Source: Candidatus Leptofilum proximum
GTDB lineage: Bacteria > Chloroflexota > Anaerolineae > Promineifilales > Promineifilaceae
Reading direction: 5' to 3'
Assembly (NCBI GenBank): GCA_016710325.1
Contig: JADJXK010000002.1
Span: 3,658,001 to 3,722,000, forward strand
Length of the DNA: 64,000 nucleotides
Positions 43,781 to 52,556 of this stretch are shown here, one piece after another. Made by a program: the position numbers and the translations under genes. Each line of letters begins with the position of its first letter. The stretch's first letter is position 1. The notes beneath the pieces were generated by a model. The model made no database searches and was not told the origin of the DNA. It saw nothing but the letters and a program-made list of their open reading frames with translations.

Positions 43781-44089
43781 AATTTGGGGCTACGGGCTGG
43801 CCAAATATGTGTATGCCCCGCTGCCCCGGTTTTTGCACCCCGCCGTCGTTTTCATCGTAACTTTTATTATCTCTGGCGGCATTCACGACCTGGTTACCAT
43901 GGCCATTAGTCGGTCGTTTGCCTTTCTCTTTACGCCCTGGTTTTTCTTGTTGGGTGTGGGGGGCGGTGCTGGGGCGGGTATTCAGTATGAATTTATCGAA
44001 ACGGCCGCGGTGGCTGCGGGCCAGCATCAATCTCGCTTACCTTGCATTTGTTTAGCTTTGACACAGATAGCGAAGAAGGAGTTTTTGAT

Positions 44090-44503
44090 ATGACCGTAAA
44101 ATCGTTTCGCGTTGTGCTCACCACCAATGATTTTGCACGCGCCGTTGCGTTCTATCGCGATGGACTGGGGTTAGACCCGGCCGCCCTATGGACCGACAAT
44201 GGTCGGGGGCAGCTTTTCTTGGCGGGAGAGGCGTCTTTGGAAATCTTTGACCCGGATTATGCCGCAGGTGTGGACCAAATCGAAGTGGGGGAACGGGTAA
44301 GCGGCCAAATCCGATTTGCCTTTGAGGTGCCAGATGTGCGGGCAGCAATGGCGCGGGCATTGCAATATGGCGCAACGTTGGTCCACGAACCGGTTCTAAC
44401 GCCCTGGGGTGACTTGAACGTGCGGCTGCGCTCCCCTGAGGGATTACAAATTACGCTGTTTCAGTCTCAAAATGAATTAGAAGCAGAGGAGAGAAAAGGA
44501 TGA
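44090..44503 (+). CDS. VOC (glyoxalase/bleomycin-resistance) family protein (1)
   Basis: The 137-residue protein starts at ATG 44090 behind GAAGGAG. VOC pattern: VVLTTNDFARAVAFYRDGLG, FAFEVPDVRAAMARALQYGA and DLNVRLRSPEGLQITLFQ, with a C-terminal Glu/Gln for metal. Substrate unknown. Overlaps the MDR gene downstream by ATGA, so they are coupled. Confidence 0.88.
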   Translation: MTVKSFRVVLTTNDFARAVAFYRDGLGLDPAALWTDNGRGQLFLAGEASLEIFDPDYAAGVDQIEVGERVSGQIRFAFEVPDVRAAMARALQYGATLVHEPVLTPWGDLNVRLRSPEGLQITLFQSQNELEAEERKG

Positions 44504-45468
44504 AGGCGATAGTACACACAAAATATGGCTCGCCGGATGTTTTGCGGCTCACAGACGTGGAGAAACCATCACCCAGGGCGGATGAGGTGTTGGTAAAAGT
44601 AGCGGCCGCGGCCGTTAACCAGGCTGACAATCATCTCCTCAGCGGAACGATGCGTTTTAGCACAGGGCTGCTGAAACCGAAGCATCAGATACTCGGTTCG
44701 GACATTGCCGGGCGAGTGGAAGCGGTTGGTACAAACGTCAAACAGTTTCAGGTGGGCGATGCCGTGTTTGGTGACCTTTCCGGGCACAGGCGGGGCGGGT
44801 TTGCCGAGTACGTGACCGCGCCTGAATCAGCGTTGGCTTTGAAACCGGTCAATATTTCATTTGCAGATGCGGCGGCCGTACCGATGACGGCCGTTACTGC
44901 CCTGCAAGGCCTGCGCGACAAAGGCCACATCCGGCCGGAGCAGCAAGTGCTAATCAACGGCGCGTCCGGTGGGGTGGGGACGTTTGCGGTGCAGATTGCC
45001 AAAGCATTGGGTAGTGAGGTAACGGCCGTTGTCAGTACACGCAAAATGGACATGGTATGTTCGATTGGGGCAGACTACATCATCGATTATACCAAAGAAG
45101 ATTTCACTCAAACCGGGGAACAGTACGACCTGATTTTTGATACAGTAGGCAATCGGTCTGTTGCTGAGTATAAAAGGGCCTTACAGCCTCAAGGACGTTT
45201 TGTGACAACTGCATTTCTACCATCCCTTGTAATCCAGGGGCCCTGGCTCTCACTGACTGAAGGTAAAAAAATGCATAATATGATGGCAAAACCGAATCAG
45301 AAGGATTTAGATGTAATGAGAGACCTGCTTGAAACCAACCAGGTCACCCCGATTATTGACAGTTGTTATCCTCTTAGCGATGTGCCTGAAGCACTCCGGT
45401 ATCTGGGGGAAGGACATGCCAAAGGCAAGGCAATCATCACGATGTCAGCCAGTTCAGCGGGCGAGTAG
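44500..45468 (+). CDS. MDR-family oxidoreductase (copy 2)
   Basis: At 322 residues it has the N-terminal KAIVHTKYGSPDVLRLTDVE, AAVNQADNHLL and the nucleotide-binding GASGGVGTFAVQIAKALGSE, then IGADYIIDYTKEDF. No zinc ligands are seen, so it is a quinone-oxidoreductase-like NADPH enzyme. It lies between two VOC genes, suggesting a shared electrophile or quinone detoxification role (inference). Confidence 0.92.
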   Translation: MKAIVHTKYGSPDVLRLTDVEKPSPRADEVLVKVAAAAVNQADNHLLSGTMRFSTGLLKPKHQILGSDIAGRVEAVGTNVKQFQVGDAVFGDLSGHRRGGFAEYVTAPESALALKPVNISFADAAAVPMTAVTALQGLRDKGHIRPEQQVLINGASGGVGTFAVQIAKALGSEVTAVVSTRKMDMVCSIGADYIIDYTKEDFTQTGEQYDLIFDTVGNRSVAEYKRALQPQGRFVTTAFLPSLVIQGPWLSLTEGKKMHNMMAKPNQKDLDVMRDLLETNQVTPIIDSCYPLSDVPEALRYLGEGHAKGKAIITMSASSAGE

Positions 45469-45477
45469 GATAGAGAG

Positions 45478-45888
45478 ATGCATAGAACTTTAGAATCAAA
45501 CATGACATTCAGATTGGAGCTGTTCGTAGATGACTTGGTGGCATCAACAGATTTTTACGGTCGGGTCCTTGGATTTGTGATAGGAGAGCAGCAGGCAGAT
45601 GGTTACACACCGCTGACCAGTGGAGATGTTTCTCTTTCACTGAATCTTCGGGCTAACTTACCAGACGATCACCCCATCCAGGCCATTGTCGGCGAGCGTT
45701 TAGGTCGGGGCATCGAACTCGTCTTGGAGGTAAACGATATTGAGGCGATGTATAAGCGCGTGCGATCTGCAAATTGGCCGTTGGCTGGTGAATTGCAGCC
45801 TCAACCCTGGAGTTTAACCGATTTTCGAGTGTTGGATCCTGATGGGTATTATTGGCGCATCACAACGAGAGGAAAGGATGGCAGTTGA
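45478..45888 (+). CDS. VOC family protein (2)
   Basis: The 136 residues carry FRLELFVDDLVASTDFYGRV, LVLEVNDIEAMYKRVRSANW and FRVLDPDGYYWRI. It follows the MDR gene by nine bases. A second ATG at 45502 is possible but the first is closer to the stop upstream. Confidence 0.85.
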   Translation: MHRTLESNMTFRLELFVDDLVASTDFYGRVLGFVIGEQQADGYTPLTSGDVSLSLNLRANLPDDHPIQAIVGERLGRGIELVLEVNDIEAMYKRVRSANWPLAGELQPQPWSLTDFRVLDPDGYYWRITTRGKDGS

Positions 45889-46002
45889 ATAAACAAACCA
45901 GTTATCTCGCTTGATTTGTCTACTGTTGTTTGTTTGCCCAATCCATTAAACAATCAATCTGTTTTACTCTTAGGCCCATCTGTACGACTTCTTGCTAATT
46001 CT

Positions 46003-46305
46003 CTAACGCTGGCAGCACCCGCCAGGCTCGGTAGCCCTGTCCTTCACCCTCATCAAGCAAGGTGATAAGCTCATGCGCACGGCCGACGGCGGCTTGATGA
46101 GGCCGACTTTGAAAACAGCCAGCACCAGCCGCAGACCAGGGAAAACCTGCTGTTCTTCCGGTGCCAGACGGCGCAAGCCGTAACGGGCGATCATCTCTTT
46201 CGGCAGTGGATAAGACCAGTACAGTTCTATATTAGTCGGTATGGACGGCCGTTTTAGAGAGTTCGCCAGGGAACGAAATGCGCGATTAGTGGTTCACAGG
46301 TTCAT
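46003..46305 (-). pseudogene. Unrecognised gene with a stop at codon 4
   Basis: A GGAGG ribosome site precedes ATG 46305, but the frame reads M-N-L-stop. It then stays open for about 95 codons (FRSLANSLKRPSIPTNIELY, WSYPLPKEMIARYGLRRLAP). A single nonsense change at codon 4 would explain this. Reinitiation at ATG 46194 would give only 63 residues. No family recognised. Confidence 0.5.
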
Positions 46306-46355
46306 AAGATAACCTCCATTAAGAAGTTAGCAGGAGATAACGGGATGTCAAATAT

Positions 46356-46386
46356 AATTGTGACAACAATAATTGTTTACACAATT
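46356..46386. promoter_or_regulatory. AT-rich dyad, possible operator
   Basis: AATTGTGACAACAAT and AATTGTTTACACAATT form an imperfect palindrome about 50 bp upstream of the disrupted minus-strand gene. It resembles a repressor binding site. Confidence 0.35.
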
Positions 46387-46447
46387 ACTTTTGACAGACC
46401 AGCATTTTTAGCGCAATCTTTAGGGTTATCAGTTGGTTGTGAAGAGG

Positions 46448-46915
46448 TTAAGGTTTGGAGATTACAACGGCCGTTTCATCATACTCAGCCCAAGCAGCCA
46501 GGAAAGCGTCCCAGACCACCAGGTGTGGAGCTGTAGGGAACGCCGGATCATTTATGAACACGGAATTATCGTCAAAACCTACTGCTACAACGACGTGGGA
46601 TGTCGTGACATCCCAATAATCAAGCATCATTGTCCATACACGGACAATAACTGGTAGTCCTATCTCAAGGTAGGATTCCAACTCTGTCCGAGTTAACTGA
46701 CGAACCTGTACTTCATACCCATCTTCCCGTAATCTTTCTGCATTCCGAATGGGTGTCCCATATTCTTTTGTCCCTAACAATTTGGATAAATCGGCTTCCG
46801 TTCGCTCATCCCCTATGTGATTGAGAACCATTTGTACACATGCTGGCAGGCAAGATCCATCACGACTTTGTTCAAAGTGCGGCACCGGTAGCAAAACGTT
46901 GGGCATTTTCTTCAA
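46448..46915 (-). CDS. C39-like papain-fold peptidase
   Basis: The 155-residue protein has the catalytic Cys in DGSCLPACVQMVL, His in SHVVVAVGFDD and Asp in FINDPAF, the C39/papain order. There is no signal peptide or transporter fusion, unlike bacteriocin exporters. It overlaps the gene upstream by 44 bp, so the pair is tightly coupled. Confidence 0.85.
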   Translation of the reverse strand: MKKMPNVLLPVPHFEQSRDGSCLPACVQMVLNHIGDERTEADLSKLLGTKEYGTPIRNAERLREDGYEVQVRQLTRTELESYLEIGLPVIVRVWTMMLDYWDVTTSHVVVAVGFDDNSVFINDPAFPTAPHLVVWDAFLAAWAEYDETAVVISKP

Positions 46916-47225
46916 TTCTCCGTGTCATCTGTTCCGTCAATCGTAGTTCACCGGTTTCTACATTGACATCTATGAATCCAACCAAACCAATGCGCCCCAA
47001 AGACCTTGAAGACAAGACCACAGGAACACGCCAATACGCACCATTTTTCTGCCAGACTAGATCGGGTGTCTCTCCGGATAAAAGATCGGCTATCTCATTT
47101 CCAGCAAATACACTAACCTTGCGCCGCGCTTCTTCAGCCGTTGTATTAATGGTGGTCGAGACATCCAAGCGGATGTTGAGGGGTCCACGTTCGGGTAGTT
47201 TTTCAGTTTCGATTAGAATCGTCAT
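46872..47225 (-). CDS. Small partner protein of the C39 peptidase
   Basis: The 117-residue protein starts at ATG 47225. It has segments NTTAEEARRKVSVFAGNEIA, VPVVLSSRSLGRIGLVGFID and VNVETGELRLTEQM. The beta-strand end recalls peptidase-pro-domain-like modules. It could be substrate, inhibitor or adaptor. The long overlap argues for a two-gene unit. No family name is claimed. Confidence 0.65.
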   Translation of the reverse strand: MTILIETEKLPERGPLNIRLDVSTTINTTAEEARRKVSVFAGNEIADLLSGETPDLVWQKNGAYWRVPVVLSSRSLGRIGLVGFIDVNVETGELRLTEQMTRRIEENAQRFATGAAL

Positions 47226-47299
47226 GAATGCACCTCTAACCATGCTCAATAGATTGTATGCCCAAGCTCGTTCATTATAACATATAACACAGGCTCAAC

Positions 47300-50200
47300 T
47301 TATCCAGAGGCCAACGACAATCTGAATAATCGTGGTCGTGGCACCGGAGGGGCAGATGGTTCTGTCGCCGCAGTATTATTCAAACCATCAGGCTCACTAT
47401 GATCAAGTGGCTGTTTGGATTTTCCATTGGTCTTGACCGTTTCGTTGGTAAATAAAGTGGGTTGGTATATGAGATGGTTGTTTGTACCTGTCAGATGGTC
47501 TGAATATCGCAGCGACTGTTGCTGTATCCTATTTACCTGAGCATTGCCATTTACGGCCGTTTCCAGCACCTCGTCCTCATCGTCATTCTCGATACTGTAC
47601 TCACCGATGAGGGTATTGGCTTGGCGCAGGCTGGCATTGGCTTCGGCAAAGGCCTGCTGCAGGCTGTGGGCTTCAATCTGCACATCGCCAGTGATTATCC
47701 TGGCCAGGGTGGCCACCAGGTCACCGGAAGTCAGGGTATCTAACTCGGCCAGACTGTCATCCTCTACGGTATCGCCGTTGACCCGTAGTGCGGCCGCCAC
47801 TTTGGCCGCCACCAGGCGCAGCGCATCTTCCTGGATGGTTTCTTCATAGGCAAAGAAATAGACCTTCACTGGCTTCGTCTGGCCAATGCGCCAGGAGCGG
47901 CGGCTGGCCTGTAGGACGGTGTAAACGCTGTAGTCGATGGCCATCCAGACGATGGTGGGAAAGTCGAGCAAGTCAATGCCCGTTTCCACCTTGCGGGGAT
48001 GGGTGATGATGACATCTATGCCAGCCTGTACCTGCTTAGCTACCCATTCCTCTCTCTTGTTCGGCGCGGCGCGCAGAATGGCAGCCTTCAGTCCGGCCGC
48101 TTCCAGCATTGATTTCCACTCCGGCTGGATATCCAGGGTATCCGTCTGCTGGCACAGCAGCAGCACCCGTCGTCCCTGCGCTTTCTCCTGCAGGCACAGC
48201 CTGATGATTTCCTTCTCTTTGGGACCGACGAACTCTTCTGGCAATCCGGGCACCGAAGCAACGACCTCACCGGAACGGGGGCAGGTCACCACCTTGGCCC
48301 GCCGCGGCGAGTCGGGCCAGAAGAGCAGGGCATAGAGATACCCGGCGAGTAGGGATTTGTCGCCGCGAATGAGCCGCTCTTTCAGCTCTTCCTTAAGCTG
48401 CTCTTTAAGAGAGTCGTACAACGCTGCCTGCTCCGGCGCCATGGGAACGGCGATGGGGATTTCGGTATAGGCGGGCAAAGGAAAGCCCATATCCCCGAGG
48501 GAAAGGAACACTGACCGGTTGAGCAACCAGGGCAGCATCGCCGGGCTGCCGCCGGGCAGTTCCTTAAAGCGGACGCTGCTGCGGCTGTTGGCCGTTTGGC
48601 GGCCGTCTTCGTCCAGTGTGATGGTTTCAATCTGCTGGAGAATACCATAGGCTGAAACCCAATCGCGGGTGCGCAGACGGCGTTGACCGGTGGCATCCGG
48701 GTCGATATAGGTTCGGCTCATTTCTGGAGCAAGGCGGAAGAGGAGATAAAAAAGGCTGGACGCTTTGCCGCCGTAGATCGTGCCGGTGAGGGCCACCACT
48801 TTGCGGACAGCCTGGGCCAGGTGGTGCATTGCGTACCCTTGGTCGCTATCGAACCCTTTATATTGGTGGACTTCGTCCACTAACAGCAAATCCAACTTGC
48901 CTCTGGCTCTTTTCTTGATGTAACTGGCCAGGGGAACCTTACCATAGCCAAAGGTATCGGCCACGGCGCTGCCATGCCAGCGTGCTACTTCTTGAAAGGG
49001 CACGGGCTGCCCCTTAGTGGTGTAGCTGCGAATGAGGCGCTCGCGCTCGGCATAGCGTTTGAAGCTGCCGCGAACTTGGGCCTCGCTGCGGCGGCGGGTG
49101 AACTGGTAGAGCGGGGAGCGACAGTCTTCATTGCTGCAGACGCGGGTGGCCGATTTAAGCTCATTCACCATAAGCGGCCGTCCGCCAATAAACTGTGTGG
49201 CGCCACAAACTGGGCAGCGAATGCCGCGATTCTGGAGGGCATTGATTTGTGCTTCGCTCAGCAGCCGGGCAGATAACGGCCGTTCCTCAAGTGAGAGGTC
49301 CAGCAGCTTGCGCGGCGAGAGCACCTGTCCCCACGAACGCTCGATATCTGTGTATCCTTGGCTGCCGTAGCTGTGGCTGGCTGGACCGGCGTAGTTGTAG
49401 GCATGTTCCCAGCCGGAGGCGCTGCGGGCCGTGGTTTGTTTCAGGACGCCCACCAGAGGGGCGTTGTCTGGCTGTAGACCAAAAAACTGGTCCACGTCGC
49501 TGATGGATTGCAGATGCATGGTGCGCACGCCGGGCCAGACGGCCTTAAACTCGCGCTGCCATTTATCGACGAGGTGCGGTGGACAGAGAACGATAGTGCG
49601 CCGGGCATGGCGACCGGCGGCAATTGCTGAAGCGAGGCTGGTTTTTCCAGTGCCCATTTCGCCAACGCAGATCGCTTCCGAGTACGTTTCCAGGCGGGTA
49701 AGAATGGCGGCGGCGGCGTGTTTTTGCGCGGGCAGCAGGCCTGTCTGTGCCCGACCCTGTTGGTCCACCATGCCAGGAATCTTGCGCTGCTTACTCAGAC
49801 TACCCAGCAAACGGCCGTAGCCATTCATGTTGAACTGGTAAACCGGGGGATATTCTCTGGCAACAATGCCGGTAAGCTGAGCGATCCATTTTTGCAGGAA
49901 CCTTTCCAGCTCCGCCCCTTTGTAGTTGATAACCTCGCCGGCAGCATTAATCGAGGTAATGTCGGTAACAACCGTTTCGGTCGCCAGGTGCGTGACGCGG
50001 GTCCGGCCGTCGGGCAGCGGTTCGTGAAACTCTTCGTCCCGGGTTGCTTTGTAGCTGCGGCCTTTGATGAGGAGCTGTTCTTCACCCTCAACCAGCCGCT
50101 GGTTGTTCAGATGGCCCGAGGCAATGATGCTGTTCATGTGGCCAATTTTGAGCGGCGTCAACGGTCGCAGAGGCACATCGACAGTGGCCGGGTCCAGATG

Positions 50201-50605
50201 GTCCCGCCAGGCAGGCTTGCTGCTGGCGCCCAGCTGCCGCGCTTCGGCCAGGGCATCGGCTGGATCGATAAACAGTGCGCGGAATTTAAAGCCACTGTCC
50301 TTCACCATCAGGGGCGGCAGCTCATAGAGCGGTTCCGCTGGGGCAGCCAGAGGCGAAAGCTGCTGCTGCACAAGCAGAGGGGTGTCGCCTTCAGCCAGGG
50401 CGCGCAGGGCCACAACGGCCGCCGGGTCAGGGGGCACCGCCTGCCGCCCGCGTACGCCAAAGAGCACTATCTGCTTAAACCGTTCATAAAGTCCGTCCTG
50501 GCCTGGTGTTTCGGTGCTGTCGGGAAAGCGGTAAATCTGGATATTTTGGAAATGGCTCAGCAAATATTCAGCCAATTTGCGCAGCTTGAGCAGATGCTGC
50601 GGCAC
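47300..50605 (-). CDS. SNF2-like helicase fused to the C-terminal half of a DUF6094 methyltransferase
   Basis: At least 1101 residues. The first 150 continue the methyltransferase domain encoded upstream. The helicase core has Walker A EMGTGKTS, DEVH in LLVDEVHQYKG, LTGTIYGG, and the motif VI region SRRSWRIGQTKPV. A zinc ribbon (CPVCG...CSNEDC) sits between. The GTG at 50605 is internal; the frame is open back to a TAA at 50693-50695, and the upstream gene is in the same frame. The enzyme could remodel or scan DNA for the element. Confidence 0.85.
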   Translation of the reverse strand: MPQHLLKLRKLAEYLLSHFQNIQIYRFPDSTETPGQDGLYERFKQIVLFGVRGRQAVPPDPAAVVALRALAEGDTPLLVQQQLSPLAAPAEPLYELPPLMVKDSGFKFRALFIDPADALAEARQLGASSKPAWRDHLDPATVDVPLRPLTPLKIGHMNSIIASGHLNNQRLVEGEEQLLIKGRSYKATRDEEFHEPLPDGRTRVTHLATETVVTDITSINAAGEVINYKGAELERFLQKWIAQLTGIVAREYPPVYQFNMNGYGRLLGSLSKQRKIPGMVDQQGRAQTGLLPAQKHAAAAILTRLETYSEAICVGEMGTGKTSLASAIAAGRHARRTIVLCPPHLVDKWQREFKAVWPGVRTMHLQSISDVDQFFGLQPDNAPLVGVLKQTTARSASGWEHAYNYAGPASHSYGSQGYTDIERSWGQVLSPRKLLDLSLEERPLSARLLSEAQINALQNRGIRCPVCGATQFIGGRPLMVNELKSATRVCSNEDCRSPLYQFTRRRSEAQVRGSFKRYAERERLIRSYTTKGQPVPFQEVARWHGSAVADTFGYGKVPLASYIKKRARGKLDLLLVDEVHQYKGFDSDQGYAMHHLAQAVRKVVALTGTIYGGKASSLFYLLFRLAPEMSRTYIDPDATGQRRLRTRDWVSAYGILQQIETITLDEDGRQTANSRSSVRFKELPGGSPAMLPWLLNRSVFLSLGDMGFPLPAYTEIPIAVPMAPEQAALYDSLKEQLKEELKERLIRGDKSLLAGYLYALLFWPDSPRRAKVVTCPRSGEVVASVPGLPEEFVGPKEKEIIRLCLQEKAQGRRVLLLCQQTDTLDIQPEWKSMLEAAGLKAAILRAAPNKREEWVAKQVQAGIDVIITHPRKVETGIDLLDFPTIVWMAIDYSVYTVLQASRRSWRIGQTKPVKVYFFAYEETIQEDALRLVAAKVAAALRVNGDTVEDDSLAELDTLTSGDLVATLARIITGDVQIEAHSLQQAFAEANASLRQANTLIGEYSIENDDEDEVLETAVNGNAQVNRIQQQSLRYSDHLTGTNNHLIYQPTLFTNETVKTNGKSKQPLDHSEPDGLNNTAATEPSAPPVPRPRLFRLSLASG

Positions 50606-50692
50606 GACGTAAATCAGCAGGCCTCCCGGTTGTAAATACGACCGGGTGCGGGTCAGGAATTGAACCTCCAGCCGGGTGCTGCGGCCGCTCTC

Positions 50693-51067
50693 TTATTCGT
50701 CCTGGTCATAGGGCGGGTTTAGGTAGAGCAGGTTAAACCCGTCGCGCGAGGCCTGCACATTCTGGTAACTGTCGTGCAGCAGACGGGTTTGTGTTGGCAG
50801 CTGGGCCGAACGGTTGGCCACCAACAGCCTGGCCTGCAGCGCCTGAATTTTCTCCCGCGCCAGCCGGGCTCTTTCTTCATGCAGCTCCACACCATAGGGC
50901 GACAAGGCCAGGGTTTCGGCCAGTGAGACCAGGGCGGTGCCTTCACCAGTACACGGGTCGAAAATACGGCCGCCATGCGGAGCGGTGATGAAGGTTGAAA
51001 TGAGGTGGGTGACAAGAGGCGGCAAGGGGAAATAGCCAGCCTTTTCCATGTTGGCGAGTCTGGTCAT
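50693..51067 (-). CDS. DUF6094 methyltransferase-like N-terminal part, cut by a nonsense codon
   Basis: 124 residues with the SAM-binding DPCTGEGTALVSLAE and the catalytic LLYLNPPYDQDE, then TAA. The next codons in the same frame (ESGRSTRLEVQFLTRTRSYL, QPGGLLIYVVPQH) continue the family, so a single in-frame stop separates this from the helicase part. AAAGGAACT precedes the ATG. Either a recent nonsense mutation or readthrough. Confidence 0.85.
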   Translation of the reverse strand: MTRLANMEKAGYFPLPPLVTHLISTFITAPHGGRIFDPCTGEGTALVSLAETLALSPYGVELHEERARLAREKIQALQARLLVANRSAQLPTQTRLLHDSYQNVQASRDGFNLLYLNPPYDQDE

Positions 51068-51129
51068 GAGAGAGTTCCTTTGTGTCGTGTGATATGGTTT
51101 AGGCGGCAGCGAAGGCGTGGAGGAGATGG

Positions 51130-51402
51130 TTAAACAGTTGACGGGAGCGAGCCAGGTGGCAATACGCTTTGGGTTGGCACGGTCTCGGCCAGGCAGACAG
51201 AATAACCATAACGGCCGTCGTCCACCCCCTGGAGCAAATGCGCCAGCCGCTCTGCGTCCGCAACGTGCAGCGTGAGGCAGATGAGACGATATTCCGCATC
51301 CCGATCTGGATTGGTTTCAACGAGGATTTGGAGATGCCTGGTGGTCTTCAGGTGCTGGACAACGGCGGACATCAGAGGCGGGGGTGTAACGGAAATGCTC
51401 AT
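51130..51402 (-). CDS. Small hypothetical protein of the element
   Basis: The 90-residue product begins at the ATG after GGAGGAAAACCCC. It contains LKTTRHLQILVETNPDRDAE and YRLICLTLHVADAERLAHLL. No recognised domain. First gene of the helicase block. Confidence 0.65.
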   Translation of the reverse strand: MSISVTPPPLMSAVVQHLKTTRHLQILVETNPDRDAEYRLICLTLHVADAERLAHLLQGVDDGRYGYSVCLAETVPTQSVLPPGSLPSTV

Positions 51403-51489
51403 GGGGTTTTCCTCCAGTGATGTAGCAGCGAGGGCTGCTTTCCAGGGGATCGGTTTCACAGCATGGTGCGCGTTAGCGCCTATAGCCAC

Positions 51490-51990
51490 GCATTTTTCAG
51501 GTCTTATTTGGGGGATATTTCTCCAGAGTCCGTCTGGAAAGGCTTAGAAACTTGAAGTCTGAGAGGAACGACCGTTTTCACAATGGATGGAGAGGCGGGC
51601 AAGGACTCAAAATCAGGAGGGTTAGCCCTTGCCCGATTCTGCCGTAAAGCACAGTCATCGTTTCTGTTCTTGTACTCTAATTAAGCAAGTGTGCGTTTCT
51701 ATCAAACTCAATCAGGCTCTCGTGCGCCAAGACAGGAAGACGCCAAACGACAGAACAACAAAAAATATACCAAACAAGTTTCTGGGCAGCAATAAAATGT
51801 CGTCCAAAAACGTAAACAAGTGAATGTATCGGGAAGTGCTACTTATTGTCCGAGAATCAGGCGACGGCAAAGGAGAATCTATTGATCTAGTTGTTGTTTG
51901 CAATTTGGCAAAATTCTGGCACTTGCGAATACTTGTTTGATAACTGGTGCCCAAATCTCAAATATTGAGACACAACTGCGGAAGGAATTA
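51490..51990. other. Gene-free boundary stretch
   Basis: No supported gene, RNA or clear repeat. Marks the change from the minus-strand core to the second plus-strand cargo block. Confidence 0.45.
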
Positions 51991-52206
51991 ATGAAGCTTC
52001 ATCAAATCTTATTGATTGTTGTAGCTGTGTTGGCAACGACCGTTTTTGCTTTGTTGGCAGGATCAACAGCAGCGCGCCTAAAAAACGGCTGTTGCGGGCA
52101 ACGCGACCCCCGATAGTTTCAATTATCTGCCACTGGTGCTGAGGTCCGAACTACCTACTGCCACTCCACGGCGACGGCCACAGCTACCATTGCATGCTGA
52201 ATCTGA
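51991..52206 (+). pseudogene. Decayed small secreted protein with YLPLVLR motif
   Basis: ATG 51991 follows GGAAGGA and encodes a signal peptide (QILLIVVAVLATTVFALLAG). The frame hits TAG after 41 codons. Removing one A from the A6 run at about 52080-52085 restores TAVAGNATPDSFNYLPLVLR followed by ELPTATP, the typical end of Chloroflexota secreted proteins. A second break in the PTATP region is likely. Confidence 0.6.
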
Positions 52207-52544
52207 GTTATTCTCATGTCCACTTGGCTCTTAATCAACTTTGGTGCAAAAGTTATTGCAGAGCAAGAATCGTGGATAGGCTATAGCTTCTAAAGCGAAT
52301 AATGTACAGCTGCGCAAGTCTCGATCTGTTGAGGAATAGGATGCTTTATTCACCCCCTTGTACCAAAGATGGTGAAGATCCACTTTTCCGGTCTCACGTC
52401 ACAGCGAGGCGGGCAACCACCTCGTAGACTGTAGAATCGCTACCTTTCAACCCCCTATAGCGTATAGGCTTGAGTTTCGGCAAGTGGCGCATATTTGTGT
52501 AACTATGAATCATGTCAATTAGTGGAGGGCGAGTATAAGTCTTT
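52207..52544. other. Gene-free stretch upstream of MalT-like copy 3
   Basis: No supported gene or strong structure was seen. Confidence 0.4.
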
Positions 52545-52550
52545 AATAAT
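52545..52550 (+). promoter_or_regulatory. -10 box of a leaderless promoter (third MalT-like gene)
   Basis: AATAAT ends six bases before ATG 52557, with no ribosome site; the same spacing as in copies 1 and 2. Confidence 0.45.
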
Positions 52551-52556
52551 CGCTCT

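Larger units (their letters stand above)
42392..44055 (+). pseudogene. Acyltransferase-like membrane protein gene, split by an IS
   Basis: The 5' part (42392-42578) encodes about 62 residues ending ASFAAFWQYWNPIWG. The frame resumes at 43781 as IWGYGLAKYVYAPLPRFLHP, then TFIISGGIHDLVTMAI. FWxxWNPIWG...GGIHD recalls MBOAT-like enzymes. The two parts join perfectly through the 11-bp target duplication. A second lesion, a frameshift in a G-run near 43965, moves the natural ending (RVFSMNLSKRPRWLRASINL) to another frame, stopping at 44055. Confidence 0.75.

Noticed and set aside
49718..50635. 305-codon frame opposite the helicase gene
   Set aside because: Shadow of a GC-rich coding region; no motif.
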